Positions 1 through 7,124 of a stretch of 7,599 nt of DNA are shown one piece after another. The position numbers and the translations under genes were made by a program. The notes beneath the pieces were generated by a model. The model saw only the letters and a list, made by a program, of their open reading frames with translations. It had not been told where the DNA came from and made no database searches. Position 1 is the stretch's first letter. Each line of letters starts with the position of its first letter. Source of the stretch: CBFDBT01 sp965603115 (lineage in GTDB: Bacteria > Pseudomonadota > Alphaproteobacteria > Sphingomonadales > Kordiimonadaceae). The stretch lies in NCBI GenBank assembly GCA_965603115.1, contig CBFDBT010000128.1, forward strand, positions 1 to 7,599, in the 5' to 3' direction.

Positions 1-816
1 TTCTCCAGTAGTGACAGAGTTTTTAATATCCAAACTGATGGTGACAAGCACATCCCTTGGCCCAAAATGAATGGTTAAAAGCTCGTTGATATGCTCAATA
101 TCTTGGTAAGGCTCAAGGATATCGCGGATGGCTTGTTGTTCAGCTGGATCAGCGGCCTCTCCAATGAGCAGGGCCTTGCTTTCTACCGCGAGTAATACGG
201 CTGTAAGCGCGAGTATGATGCCGATAATAACCGATGCCACACCGTCGAGAATAGGCATATTGAAATACTGTCCTGCAGCCAAGCCGACAAGTGCGGTGAT
301 AATACCAAGCATGGCAGCTGAATCTTCAAAGAGCACGACAAAAACGGTGGGATCTTTGCTGCGCTGTACGGCTTTCCAAATTCCCATAACTGGATTGATG
401 CGTTTAAATTCGCGGTAGGCCATGGTCCATGCCACGCCTTCAAATATAAAGGCGGCGCTAAGCACAATGTAGTTAATATAAACATCGGTCACGATCTCTG
501 GGGATTGGATTTTATGAAGACCTTCATAAATGGATATGCCGGAACCGAGAGAGAAGATTAAAATGGCTACAATGAAAGCCCAGAAGTAAATTTCTTTACC
601 ATAACCAAAGGGATGGTTGCTATCGGCTGGTTTGGCAGCCCGTTTCATGCCGTGTAATAGTAAGACCTGATTGGCAGTATCAACCATGGAGTGAATGGCT
701 TCGCTGAGCATGGCCGAACTGTTGGTCATTTGTGACGCTATATATTTGGTAATAGCTATGGCCAAGTTACCAATAAGCGCTGCATAAATAATAATTTTAC
801 TGCCTTGGGGTGCCAT
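1..816 (-). CDS. Cation diffusion facilitator (CDF) family metal transporter, C-terminus cut by window edge
   Basis: This frame is open from an ATG at 816 to the window edge and gives 272 residues with no stop, so the C-terminus is missing. CDF proteins are inner-membrane antiporters that export divalent metals such as Zn2+, Fe2+ or Mn2+ in exchange for protons. I see about six hydrophobic segments, near residues 8-26, 34-55, 74-97, 112-132, 156-182 and 188-212. Segment 2 carries the HxxxD metal motif (H42, D46). HPFGYGKEIYFW (68-79) is the CDF loop after helix 2 and resembles the ZnT9-like branch. Segment 5 has E164-D165 in FEDSAA instead of the usual HxxxD, and LDG (190-192) begins helix 6. 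The cytoplasmic domain starts around residue 220. AGGA lies 8 nt before the ATG. The gene is divergent from the MAPEG gene. The family call is firm, but the metal cannot be told. Confidence 0.9.
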   Translation of the reverse strand, partial: MAPQGSKIIIYAALIGNLAIAITKYIASQMTNSSAMLSEAIHSMVDTANQVLLLHGMKRAAKPADSNHPFGYGKEIYFWAFIVAILIFSLGSGISIYEGLHKIQSPEIVTDVYINYIVLSAAFIFEGVAWTMAYREFKRINPVMGIWKAVQRSKDPTVFVVLFEDSAAMLGIITALVGLAAGQYFNMPILDGVASVIIGIILALTAVLLAVESKALLIGEAADPAEQQAIRDILEPYQDIEHINELLTIHFGPRDVLVTISLDIKNSVTTGE

Positions 817-929
817 GAATGTTTTCCTGACTTCTGGGCGCTTTTGTTAGCATATAGTATGAGAATATAATGACTTCATAAAAGAAGATAATCAATATGA
901 AAGCTGTTTATTATTAATTTGAATATAGA

Positions 930-949
930 CTATGCAATAAAGTGCATAG
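930..949. repeat. Perfect 7-bp inverted repeat in the CDF/MAPEG divergent intergenic region
   Basis: CTATGCA (930-936) and TGCATAG (943-949) are exact reverse complements separated by 6 nt. The repeat lies in the 185-bp AT-rich region between the divergent CDF and MAPEG genes, 52 nt upstream of the MAPEG start codon. No T-run follows on either side, so it does not look like an intrinsic terminator. It could be a protein-binding dyad or a small hairpin in a 5' leader. I found no convincing -35/-10 pair for either gene in this gap. Confidence 0.5.
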
Positions 950-1001
950 CCAACGCTCTCCTTGATCGTCATAGTATATCAAACCCAATGGAGCAATATT
1001 G

Positions 1002-1427
1002 ATGAATAGCACATATATTTTTCTACCCGTTATAGTGATGGTCGCAGTAACTTTACTAATAACACTCAAGCTTGGGAAAACGCGCGTTAAGGCGGTGACT
1101 GAGGGACGTGTCAGTCGAAAAGCATTTCTTACCAATCAAGGGCATGAATTTCCGGAAGATTTAGCAAAGCTTGAAAGGCACTATAACAATCTTCTTGAGA
1201 TGCCAGTGCTGTTCTATTTATGGACAGTTATTCTTTTTATTACAGATAAGGTGGATGTGGTTGGGATAGTGTTTGCATGGGTTTATGTGGCTCTGCGCCT
1301 TTTCCACACCTATATTCATACAGGCAGCAATATCTTGATGAAGCGTAGAAAGTTTTTCATTTCTAGTTATGTTGTTTTGTCGTTTGCCTGGGTCTGGCTA
1401 ACAGTAAAGCTGTATGTTTTGGTCTAA
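1002..1427 (+). CDS. MAPEG-family small integral membrane protein
   Basis: This 141-residue protein is predicted to cross the membrane four times, with hydrophobic stretches near 4-24, 66-82, 86-103 and 118-138. It carries the hallmarks of bacterial MAPEG proteins: NNLLEMPVLFY at 62-72, and an R-x2-H-x3-H-x3-N series (R99, H102, H106, N110) matching the family's RxxHxxxHxxxN stretch. MAPEG (membrane-associated proteins in eicosanoid and glutathione metabolism) includes glutathione transferases and peroxidases, but most bacterial members of this length have no proven reaction. The start is taken as ATG 1002, because GGAG at 990-993 sits 8 nt ahead of it. The in-frame TTG directly before it (999) would have only 5 nt. 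The gene converges on sufA with 11 bp between stop codons. Function beyond the family is unknown. Confidence 0.85.
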   Translation: MNSTYIFLPVIVMVAVTLLITLKLGKTRVKAVTEGRVSRKAFLTNQGHEFPEDLAKLERHYNNLLEMPVLFYLWTVILFITDKVDVVGIVFAWVYVALRLFHTYIHTGSNILMKRRKFFISSYVVLSFAWVWLTVKLYVLV

Positions 1428-1438
1428 AATTAGATACT

Positions 1439-1768
1439 TTAAACTGTAAAGCTTTCGCCGCAACCACAACGACCTTTTTCATTGGGATTGGTAAAGGTAA
1501 AGCCCGTGGAGAAAAGGCCTTCTTCATAGTCCATCACTGTGCCAAGAAGAAACAACAGCGATTTACGATCAACGTAAACTGAAACACCATTATGTGTAAC
1601 CACTTCATCGTCGGCGGCAGGTTCATCAACATAGTCAATCTTATAGCCAAGCCCGGAGCAGCCTTGAGTGCTGGTGCCAAGACGAAGGCCTGAAACGGGT
1701 TTATCGCTTGCGCTGATTAATTGTGTAATATGCTCTGCAGCATTATCTGTAATGGTTATAACTGACAT
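1439..1768 (-). CDS. sufA: A-type Fe-S carrier, HesB/IscA/SufA family
   Basis: This 109-residue protein has the usual length and layout of A-type carriers. These proteins hold an Fe-S cluster, or iron, between subunits and hand it to apo-proteins in the cytoplasm. The three ligand cysteines are present: C37 in STQGCSGLGY, and C101 and C103 in the C-terminal GRCGCGESF. It is the last gene of the SUF cluster. Its ATG shares one base with the sufT stop codon (TAATG), and AGGA lies 8 nt upstream inside the end of sufT, so translation is probably coupled. Sequence alone does not clearly separate SufA from IscA or ErpA; the SUF context favours SufA. No clear terminator follows before the convergent MAPEG gene. 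Confidence 0.93.
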   Translation of the reverse strand: MSVITITDNAAEHITQLISASDKPVSGLRLGTSTQGCSGLGYKIDYVDEPAADDEVVTHNGVSVYVDRKSLLFLLGTVMDYEEGLFSTGFTFTNPNEKGRCGCGESFTV

Positions 1769-2289
1769 TATAAAAGTCCTAATTCTAGGCGCGCCTCATC
1801 AGACATGCGGGACATATCCCATGGCGGCTCCCAAACAAGTTTAACCTCAACACCTTTCACACCAGGCACGGAGCCAACTTGTAGTTCCACTTCACCGGGC
1901 ATGCTTTCAGCAACCGGGCAGTGGGGTGTGGTTAGGGTCATTTTTACTTCGGCCACGTCAAATTCATCAAGATTGATTTCGTAAATCAAACCCAACTCAT
2001 AGATATTCACCGGAATTTCAGGGTCAAATATCCCTTGAAGCCTAGCAATGATAGCGCCTTTAAGGTCGCCCTCTTCAACCCCTTCGGGCCACTCTGTAGA
2101 AAGCTTGCCTTGAGCCATTTGCACAGCGGGCTCAGGCGCTGGGGCTGCTGGTTCTTCTTCTAGGAATTGATCTAGGAAAAAACGGCCGGTGTCGGGCGAC
2201 GCCATAGGGCGCTCAGCTTTAGCATCTCCCTCCTCAGATGGGGATGATAAGTCCATAATATCTCTATCTCTGTTGCTATTGTCGGTCAT
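1768..2289 (-). CDS. sufT: SUF-associated DUF59/MIP18 protein (SufT type) with acidic N-terminal extension
   Basis: The 173-residue product has a DUF59 (MIP18) domain over about residues 74-152. Its signature DPEIPVNIYELGLIY is at 89-103 and the conserved cysteine C124 is in TTPHCPVAESMPGEVE. The tail LVWEPPWDMSRMSDEARLEL (151-170) is the conserved end seen in SUF-linked DUF59 proteins. SufT-type proteins help mature Fe-S proteins; the exact chemistry is not settled. Residues 1-70 form an extension rich in Asp, Glu, Ala and Pro, probably disordered, that is not part of the domain. The start at 2289 overlaps the sufS stop by 4 nt (ATGA), and GGA lies 9 nt upstream. Internal Met12 or Met29 are possible alternative starts but have weaker upstream signals. 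The last stop base is shared with the sufA ATG. Confidence 0.9.
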   Translation of the reverse strand: MTDNSNRDRDIMDLSSPSEEGDAKAERPMASPDTGRFFLDQFLEEEPAAPAPEPAVQMAQGKLSTEWPEGVEEGDLKGAIIARLQGIFDPEIPVNIYELGLIYEINLDEFDVAEVKMTLTTPHCPVAESMPGEVELQVGSVPGVKGVEVKLVWEPPWDMSRMSDEARLELGLL

Positions 2290-3533
2290 CCAAATAAATC
2301 CACTACCTTTTTTAGGCCTTCGACCAAGCGATCAACATCGCTTTTGTCATTATATATACTAAAACTTGCGCGTACAGTACCCGGTACATTAAATCGATCC
2401 ATTAAAGGCTGGGCACAGTGATGTCCAGCCCTGACCGCGATCCCTCGCCGATCTAAGATTGTTCCTATATCATGGGGATGGGCAATATCCATGACAAACG
2501 AAACAACGGCAGCTCTGTCGGTTGCTTTGCCAATAACCTTTAGGCTGTTAAAGCCCTTAAGTTGCTCTTCGCAGTAAGCAAGCAAATCAGCCTCATGCGC
2601 CATTATGCGATTATAGCCAATATTTTTTATATAGGTCAGTGCAGGCCGTAGTGCAATGCCACCGGCAATATTAGGTGTACCAGCTTCAAATTTATACGGC
2701 AGATCGTTATAGGTGGTTTTGTCAAAAGTCACCCTATTGATCATATCCCCGCCCCCTTGCCATGGCGGCATCGCGTCTAGTAGTGCCTCTTTGCCATAAA
2801 GCACACCAATACCTGTTGGGCCAAAAGCTTTGTGGCCGGAAAAGACATAAAAATCAGCGTCTAAGGCTTGCATATCAACCGCCATGTGCGGAATAGCCTG
2901 ACAGCCATCAATGAGTGTAACAGCGCCAGCGCTGTGGGCCATGTCGATCATTTTTTTTACGGGCACGATGGTGCCAATAGCGTTTGATATATGTGCCATA
3001 GCCACCATCTTGGTGCGCTCGCTCAAAAGAGATTTATAAGCCTCCATGTCGACAACACCCGCTTCGTCGATGGGCACAACCTTGATTATGGCCCCTGTCG
3101 CTTCGGCCAGCATTTGCCAAGGTACGATATTAGAGTGATGCTCAAGCCATGTGAGGATAATTTCATCGCCGGCCTTTATGTTCTCTCGGCCCCAACTGTT
3201 GGCTACCAGATTTATACCTTCGGTGGCGCCGCGCACAAAAATGATTTCTTTCTTGGATTTGGCGTTGATGAAGTCACCCACATATGTACGTGTATCTTCA
3301 TAAAGCTGGGTCGCATCTTGACTAAACTTATAGACCCCGCGGTGAATATTGGCATAGGTAGTTTTATAGAGATCAGCTTCAGCATCGATGACACAATTGG
3401 GCTTTTGCGCGCTCGCGGCACTATCTAAAAATGTTAGAGCGTGGCCATGAACCTTTTGAGCAAAGATGGGAAAATCTGCTTTGATGCTCTCTACATCAAG
3501 TGGCTCCGGCAAGGTATTTCTGGAGCCATCCAT
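2286..3533 (-). CDS. sufS: SufS-type cysteine desulfurase (PLP-dependent, group II)
   Basis: SufS converts L-cysteine to L-alanine and holds the released sulfur as a persulfide for the SufBCD scaffold. From ATG 3533 the protein has 415 residues, normal for the family. The PLP lysine is K235 in FSGHKAFGPTG, and the persulfide cysteine is C373 in RAGHHCAQPL. EHHSNIVPW (131-139) carries the histidine that stacks on the cofactor, and IDGCQA (208-213) holds the PLP aspartate. The short active-site loop around C373 marks the group II (SufS) class, which needs a SufE or SufU acceptor; neither is in this window. ATG 3533 shares one base with the sufD stop (TGATG) and has GGGGAA 7 nt upstream. The in-frame TTG at 3536 would leave only 4 nt. 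Confidence 0.96.
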   Translation of the reverse strand: MDGSRNTLPEPLDVESIKADFPIFAQKVHGHALTFLDSAASAQKPNCVIDAEADLYKTTYANIHRGVYKFSQDATQLYEDTRTYVGDFINAKSKKEIIFVRGATEGINLVANSWGRENIKAGDEIILTWLEHHSNIVPWQMLAEATGAIIKVVPIDEAGVVDMEAYKSLLSERTKMVAMAHISNAIGTIVPVKKMIDMAHSAGAVTLIDGCQAIPHMAVDMQALDADFYVFSGHKAFGPTGIGVLYGKEALLDAMPPWQGGGDMINRVTFDKTTYNDLPYKFEAGTPNIAGGIALRPALTYIKNIGYNRIMAHEADLLAYCEEQLKGFNSLKVIGKATDRAAVVSFVMDIAHPHDIGTILDRRGIAVRAGHHCAQPLMDRFNVPGTVRASFSIYNDKSDVDRLVEGLKKVVDLFG

Positions 3534-4807
3534 CAATCATTTCCCCGTAGGTATTTTTCAAGCCAGTGATCCAGGCTTGCATCAACAAGGCCCTTGAGTG
3601 TTTCATCGTCAAGACGTGCACTCACTTGCGCAAGGAAAGCTTCTACCAGCAAGGTTTTAGCGTCGTCAGGCGCTATACCTCGTGCGGTTAAATAAAACAA
3701 CGCTTTATCATCAAGCTCTCCAACGGTGGCGCCGTGGCTGCATTTGACATCATCAGCCCATATCTCAAGTTCTGGTTTGGCATTGGCCTCGGCGGTACGA
3801 TCAAGCAATATGTTATTGCAGGCTTGGTCTGCTAGTGTGTGTTGTGCGTCAGCGCGCACTGTCACCTTGCCTTGAAAAGCAGTTTTGCTCTGTTTAGCAA
3901 GCACAGCCCTAAACATTTGTTCGCTGACGGCATTCGGCACAGCATGATCAATATGTGTGACAATATCGTGAGTTTGCTCTGGAGCTGCCAGTGCGATGCA
4001 GTCTAGTTTAGCATATGATTGCTCGCCCAGCATGCGCACATGGCTTTCACTGCGCACCATGCGCCCACCTGTTGTTACCGTAAAGGCTTTATAGCGACCG
4101 TCAGCATCAAGATCGATATAACATTTGCCTGTATGAATAGCGCTATCGCCATCTCTGAGCAGGCGCAGATGCGTTAGCTCGGCATTTTCAGACACTCTAA
4201 TCTGTAGGACATTATTGAGCCAATAGCCGCTATCATCACCACTAAAGCATTCAATGATTGTAGCCTTCGCTCCTTCGCCAAGCTCAATACTATGGCGCAA
4301 ATGAAGCGCAGCACCATCAGCACTGCCGACGACGTGATGGATTAAAATGGGCTTTTCTACAGTGACGCCAGCTGGAATATGAAGAACAAAGCCTTCGCGC
4401 ATCAAGGCGGTGTTTAGCAAAAGGATGCCGTCACCATCGTGCAATAGGTCATCAGCTCGCTTTTCGTTGCCAGCCATAAGGTTTGAGAGGTGGCTAACGC
4501 GCACGTCTTGCATGGCACTACCCGAAAAGCTTTGCTCTTCATCAAGGCCACCATTGACATAAACGAGCTTGCCAGCAAAATCGCCAGCGAGGTCTGGGGC
4601 TATATGCTTGCTATGACCCACCTCTTTATAGGCAGTTTTGCGTAAAGGTGCTAGGTCAGAGTAGCGCCAGTTTTCATTTTTTTTGCCAGGTATTCCAGTG
4701 CTGGAAAAATCTTCAAGGGCTTTTTTGCGGCCAGCATCAAGAGCAGGGATAACACCCATAAGGGCGTTGACTTGTTCTTTGTAAATGGGGGCAAGTTGTT
4801 CTGTCAT
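3533..4807 (-). CDS. sufD: Fe-S cluster assembly scaffold subunit SufD
   Basis: SufD pairs with SufB in the cytoplasmic SufBC2D complex that builds new Fe-S clusters. The 424 residues match the family's usual length. TGIPGKKNENWRYSDLAPL (37-55) is the typical N-terminal region, followed by the long beta-helix core. The C-terminal block ADDVKCSHGATVGELDDKAL (351-370) contains C356 and H358; the histidine in CSHG corresponds to the one proposed in E. coli SufD to take part at the SufB-SufD interface. SufD lacks the full cysteine set of SufB, as expected. The ATG at 4807 lies 12 nt after the sufC stop, with AAGG overlapping that stop codon region 10 nt upstream. Its TGA overlaps the sufS ATG by one base. 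Confidence 0.95.
   Translation of the reverse strand: MTEQLAPIYKEQVNALMGVIPALDAGRKKALEDFSSTGIPGKKNENWRYSDLAPLRKTAYKEVGHSKHIAPDLAGDFAGKLVYVNGGLDEEQSFSGSAMQDVRVSHLSNLMAGNEKRADDLLHDGDGILLLNTALMREGFVLHIPAGVTVEKPILIHHVVGSADGAALHLRHSIELGEGAKATIIECFSGDDSGYWLNNVLQIRVSENAELTHLRLLRDGDSAIHTGKCYIDLDADGRYKAFTVTTGGRMVRSESHVRMLGEQSYAKLDCIALAAPEQTHDIVTHIDHAVPNAVSEQMFRAVLAKQSKTAFQGKVTVRADAQHTLADQACNNILLDRTAEANAKPELEIWADDVKCSHGATVGELDDKALFYLTARGIAPDDAKTLLVEAFLAQVSARLDDETLKGLVDASLDHWLEKYLRGND
3541..3546 (-). promoter_or_regulatory. Ribosome binding site of sufS, decides the start codon
   Basis: On the minus strand this reads GGGGAA, inside the last codons of sufD. It is 7 nt from the ATG at 3533 and 4 nt from the in-frame TTG at 3536, so the ATG is the better start. 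Confidence 0.6.
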
Positions 4808-4819
4808 TTTATTGATACC

Positions 4820-5557
4820 TTACGCTACGTCTGCGTAACCCTTTTCTTCCAGCTCCAATGCCAGTTCTTTGGTGCCGGATTTTACGATACGGCCATCGAC
4901 CATGATATGAACAAAGTCAGGCTGAACATAATCTAGTAGGCGCTGGTAATGGGTAATCATTAAAATAGCTGTATCGTCACGTCTTTGACGGTTAATACCT
5001 TCAGCCACTATCTTGAGAGCATCAATATCAAGTCCAGAATCGGTTTCATCAAGCACTGAAAACTTTGGGTCTAGCACTGCCATTTGCACAGTTTCATTGC
5101 GCTTTTTTTCACCACCGGAAAACCCAACATTGACAAAACGTTTAAGCATTTCAGGATCCATTTCCAATTCTGCTGCTTTGGCGCGGACCAGTTTCATAAA
5201 ATCTGCAGCGGACATGTCTTTTTCGCCGCGGTAGCGACGCGTACTATTGAGGGCTGTGCGCAGGAAATTGAGGTTAGAAACCCCTGGAATTTCAACAGGA
5301 TACTGAAAGCCGAGAAAAATACCTTCGCCGACACGCTCATGGGTGTCTAGTTTGAGCAAATCTTTACCCTCAAAAGTGATAGAGCCTTCACTTACTGTAT
5401 AATCGCTGCGACCCATAATGGTGCTGGCGAGCGTTGATTTTCCGGCCCCGTTTGGCCCCATGATGGCATGCACTTCGCCGGCATTGATCTTTAGGGAGAG
5501 GCCTTTTAAGATTTCTGTGTCGCCAACAGTGGCATGAAGATTTTCAATATTTAACAT
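4820..5557 (-). CDS. sufC: SufC, ABC-type ATPase of the Fe-S assembly complex
   Basis: SufC is a soluble ABC ATPase that drives shape changes in SufB-SufD; it is not a transporter subunit. From ATG 5557 it has 245 residues. All ABC motifs are visible: Walker A GPNGAGKST (34-42), Q-loop Q85 in GFQYPVEIPGV, signature FSGGEKKRNE (146-155), Walker B with D-loop SVLDETDSGLD (167-177, catalytic E171) and H-loop H203. GFQYPVEIPGV and FSGGEKKRNE are specific to SufC among ABC ATPases. An in-frame TTG at 5608 would add 17 residues and overlap sufB, but that extension does not look like SufC. MLNIENLHATVGD is the normal family start, with GGA 9 nt upstream. The gap to sufB is 31 nt. Confidence 0.96.
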   Translation of the reverse strand: MLNIENLHATVGDTEILKGLSLKINAGEVHAIMGPNGAGKSTLASTIMGRSDYTVSEGSITFEGKDLLKLDTHERVGEGIFLGFQYPVEIPGVSNLNFLRTALNSTRRYRGEKDMSAADFMKLVRAKAAELEMDPEMLKRFVNVGFSGGEKKRNETVQMAVLDPKFSVLDETDSGLDIDALKIVAEGINRQRRDDTAILMITHYQRLLDYVQPDFVHIMVDGRIVKSGTKELALELEEKGYADVA

Positions 5558-5588
5558 TCGTATTTTTCCATATTGTATAAAGGGGGCT

Positions 5589-7058
5589 TTAACCAACGCT
5601 GCCTTCAAGGCTAATGCCTAAAAGCTTTTGCGCTTCCACTGCAAATTCCATGGGTAATTGCTGCATCACATCCTTACAGAACCCGTTGACAATCATAGCG
5701 ATAGCATCTTCTTCATTTAACCCACGAGCAAGACAGTAAAACAACTGATCTTCAGAAATTTTTGAGGTTGTCGCTTCATGCTCAACTTGTGCTGTCGGGT
5801 TTTTCACTTCGATATAGGGCACCGTGTGCGCGCCGCAAGTGTCTGACAGCAGCAAAGAATCACACTGGGTAAAATTACGAACACCGTCCGCTGAACCAAG
5901 CACCTTGACAAGACCGCGGTAGGTTTGCTGACTGAGGCCCGTTGATATGCCTTTGGAGATGATAGTCGAGCGGGTGCCTTTGCCCTGATGAATCATTTTG
6001 GTGCCGGTATCAGCTTGCTGGTGGTTATTGGTCACCGCTACTGAATAAAATTCACCAACACTATTGTCACCAGACAGAACGCAACTCGGGTATTTCCATG
6101 TGATGGCTGAGCCTGTTTCAACCTGAGTCCAGGAAACCTTGGAATTATTTCCTTTGCAGTGTGCGCGTTTGGTAACAAAATTATAAATACCGCCTTTGCC
6201 GTCTTTGTCACCGGGGTACCAGTTTTGAACCGTAGAATATTTAACTTCAGCATTATCTAGTGCTACGATTTCCACTACGGCTGCATGCAGTTGGTTTTCA
6301 TCACGTTGAGGGGCTGTGCAGCCTTCAAGGTAAGAAACATATGCATCGTCTTCACAGACAATCAGCGTGCGCTCAAACTGGCCAGTGTTTTCAGCATTAA
6401 TACGAAAATAGGTTGATAGCTCCATTGGGCAACGTACGCCTTTAGGAATATATACAAAGGTGCCATCAGTAAAGACCGCGCAGTTGAGCGTTGCAAAAAA
6501 GTTATCGCGCATCGGCACAACGGTACCAAGATATTTTCGCACTAGCTCAGGGTGTTCGTGAACAGCCTCTGATATGGACATGAAAATAACACCGGCTTTT
6601 TTAAGCTCTTCTCTAAATGTGGTGGCCACACTTACACTATCAAAAACCGCATCCACTGCAATTTTGCGTGCGCCTTCGACACCAGCCAGCACCTCTTGTT
6701 CAGCTAGCGGGATGCCAAGTTTTTCATAAATACGCAATATTTCAGGGTCAACCTCATCAAGAGATTTGGGTTTGTTGCCTGATTTTGGCGCCGCATAATA
6801 ATAAATATCATTATAGTCTATGGCTGGGACATTAAGTTTGGCCCAATCGGGGCAGGTCATTTTTTGCCACATATCATAGGCTTTAAGCCGCCATGCGAGA
6901 AGCCACTCAGGCTCTTCTTTTTTGGCCGAAATAAAGCGAATAACCTCTTCGCTTAGTCCTTTGGGTGCAAAGTCGGATTCGATATCTGATGAGAAACCAT
7001 ATTTATAGTCACCTGTGACTTCATCAATTTGGCGTTTGGTTTCGGTCGTGCCAACCAT
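5589..7058 (-). CDS. sufB: Fe-S cluster assembly scaffold SufB
   Basis: SufB is the main scaffold subunit of SufBC2D and receives sulfur from SufS through an acceptor. The 489 residues are close to E. coli SufB (495). The conserved C-terminal block runs NFTQCDSLLLSDTCGAHTVP (395-414), then VEHEATTSKISEDQLFYCL (425-443). By offset from E. coli, C399 and E428 match the residues proposed to hold the nascent cluster (C405, E434), and C247 in YLEGCTAP matches the C254 sulfur-entry site; these pairings are inferred without an alignment program. The N-terminal region KYGFSSDIESDFAPKGLSEE (19-38) is also typical. It is the first structural gene, 66 nt after the regulator, with the strongest ribosome binding site of the cluster. 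Confidence 0.97.
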   Translation of the reverse strand: MVGTTETKRQIDEVTGDYKYGFSSDIESDFAPKGLSEEVIRFISAKKEEPEWLLAWRLKAYDMWQKMTCPDWAKLNVPAIDYNDIYYYAAPKSGNKPKSLDEVDPEILRIYEKLGIPLAEQEVLAGVEGARKIAVDAVFDSVSVATTFREELKKAGVIFMSISEAVHEHPELVRKYLGTVVPMRDNFFATLNCAVFTDGTFVYIPKGVRCPMELSTYFRINAENTGQFERTLIVCEDDAYVSYLEGCTAPQRDENQLHAAVVEIVALDNAEVKYSTVQNWYPGDKDGKGGIYNFVTKRAHCKGNNSKVSWTQVETGSAITWKYPSCVLSGDNSVGEFYSVAVTNNHQQADTGTKMIHQGKGTRSTIISKGISTGLSQQTYRGLVKVLGSADGVRNFTQCDSLLLSDTCGAHTVPYIEVKNPTAQVEHEATTSKISEDQLFYCLARGLNEEDAIAMIVNGFCKDVMQQLPMEFAVEAQKLLGISLEGSVG

Positions 7059-7065
7059 GGCACCA

Positions 7066-7071
7066 CTCCTT
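7066..7071 (-). promoter_or_regulatory. Strong Shine-Dalgarno site of sufB
   Basis: On the minus strand this reads AAGGAG, 7 nt before the sufB ATG at 7058. It is the best ribosome binding site in the cluster, which fits SufB being the first structural subunit. Confidence 0.75.
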
Positions 7072-7088
7072 TATTAAAATAAGCCTAT

Positions 7089-7104
7089 TCTCATGAATGT
7101 GAGA
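7089..7104. repeat. Short inverted repeat between the regulator gene and sufB
   Basis: TCTCA (7089-7093) and TGAGA (7100-7104) are exact reverse complements with 6 nt between them. They lie in the 66-nt gap between the regulator stop and the sufB start, about 30 nt upstream of the sufB ATG. It could be a small hairpin affecting relative sufB expression, or a binding dyad. With 5-bp arms it could also be chance. Confidence 0.3.
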
Positions 7105-7124
7105 CATTGCTGTTTATTTGTAGA

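Noticed and set aside
128..485. Two open frames of about 100 codons, one on each strand
   Set aside because: Both are out-of-frame readings of the partial CDF gene, whose true frame is open from 816 to the window edge and carries clear CDF motifs.
962..982. TTGAT...ATCAA dyad resembling an FNR/CRP-type site upstream of the MAPEG gene
   Set aside because: The half-sites are 11 nt apart, whereas FNR needs 4 nt. The arms are only 5 bp in an AT-rich stretch.
817..1001. Sigma70-like promoters for the divergent CDF and MAPEG genes
   Set aside because: Several AT-rich hexamers resemble -10 boxes, but none pairs with a fair -35 at 16-18 nt, so no promoter is called.
1423..1434. TCTAA-AA-TTAGA dyad as a bidirectional terminator between the MAPEG gene and sufA
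   Set aside because: The loop is too small, the stem is AT-rich and no T-run follows on either strand.
2991..3428. A 145-codon open frame on the plus strand opposite sufS
   Set aside because: It lies wholly inside a well-conserved sufS on the other strand, its product has no recognisable domain, and there is no supporting upstream signal. It is a shadow of sufS codon use.
5579..5590. AAAG-GGGG-CTTT dyad at the sufB stop codon as a hairpin
   Set aside because: It has only 4-bp arms, half of them A-T pairs at the base, and no following T-run. It is likely chance.
5558..5608. A longer SufC starting at TTG 5608
   Set aside because: The extra 17 residues do not resemble SufC and would overlap sufB. 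ATG 5557 gives the normal family N-terminus and has a GGA 9 nt upstream.
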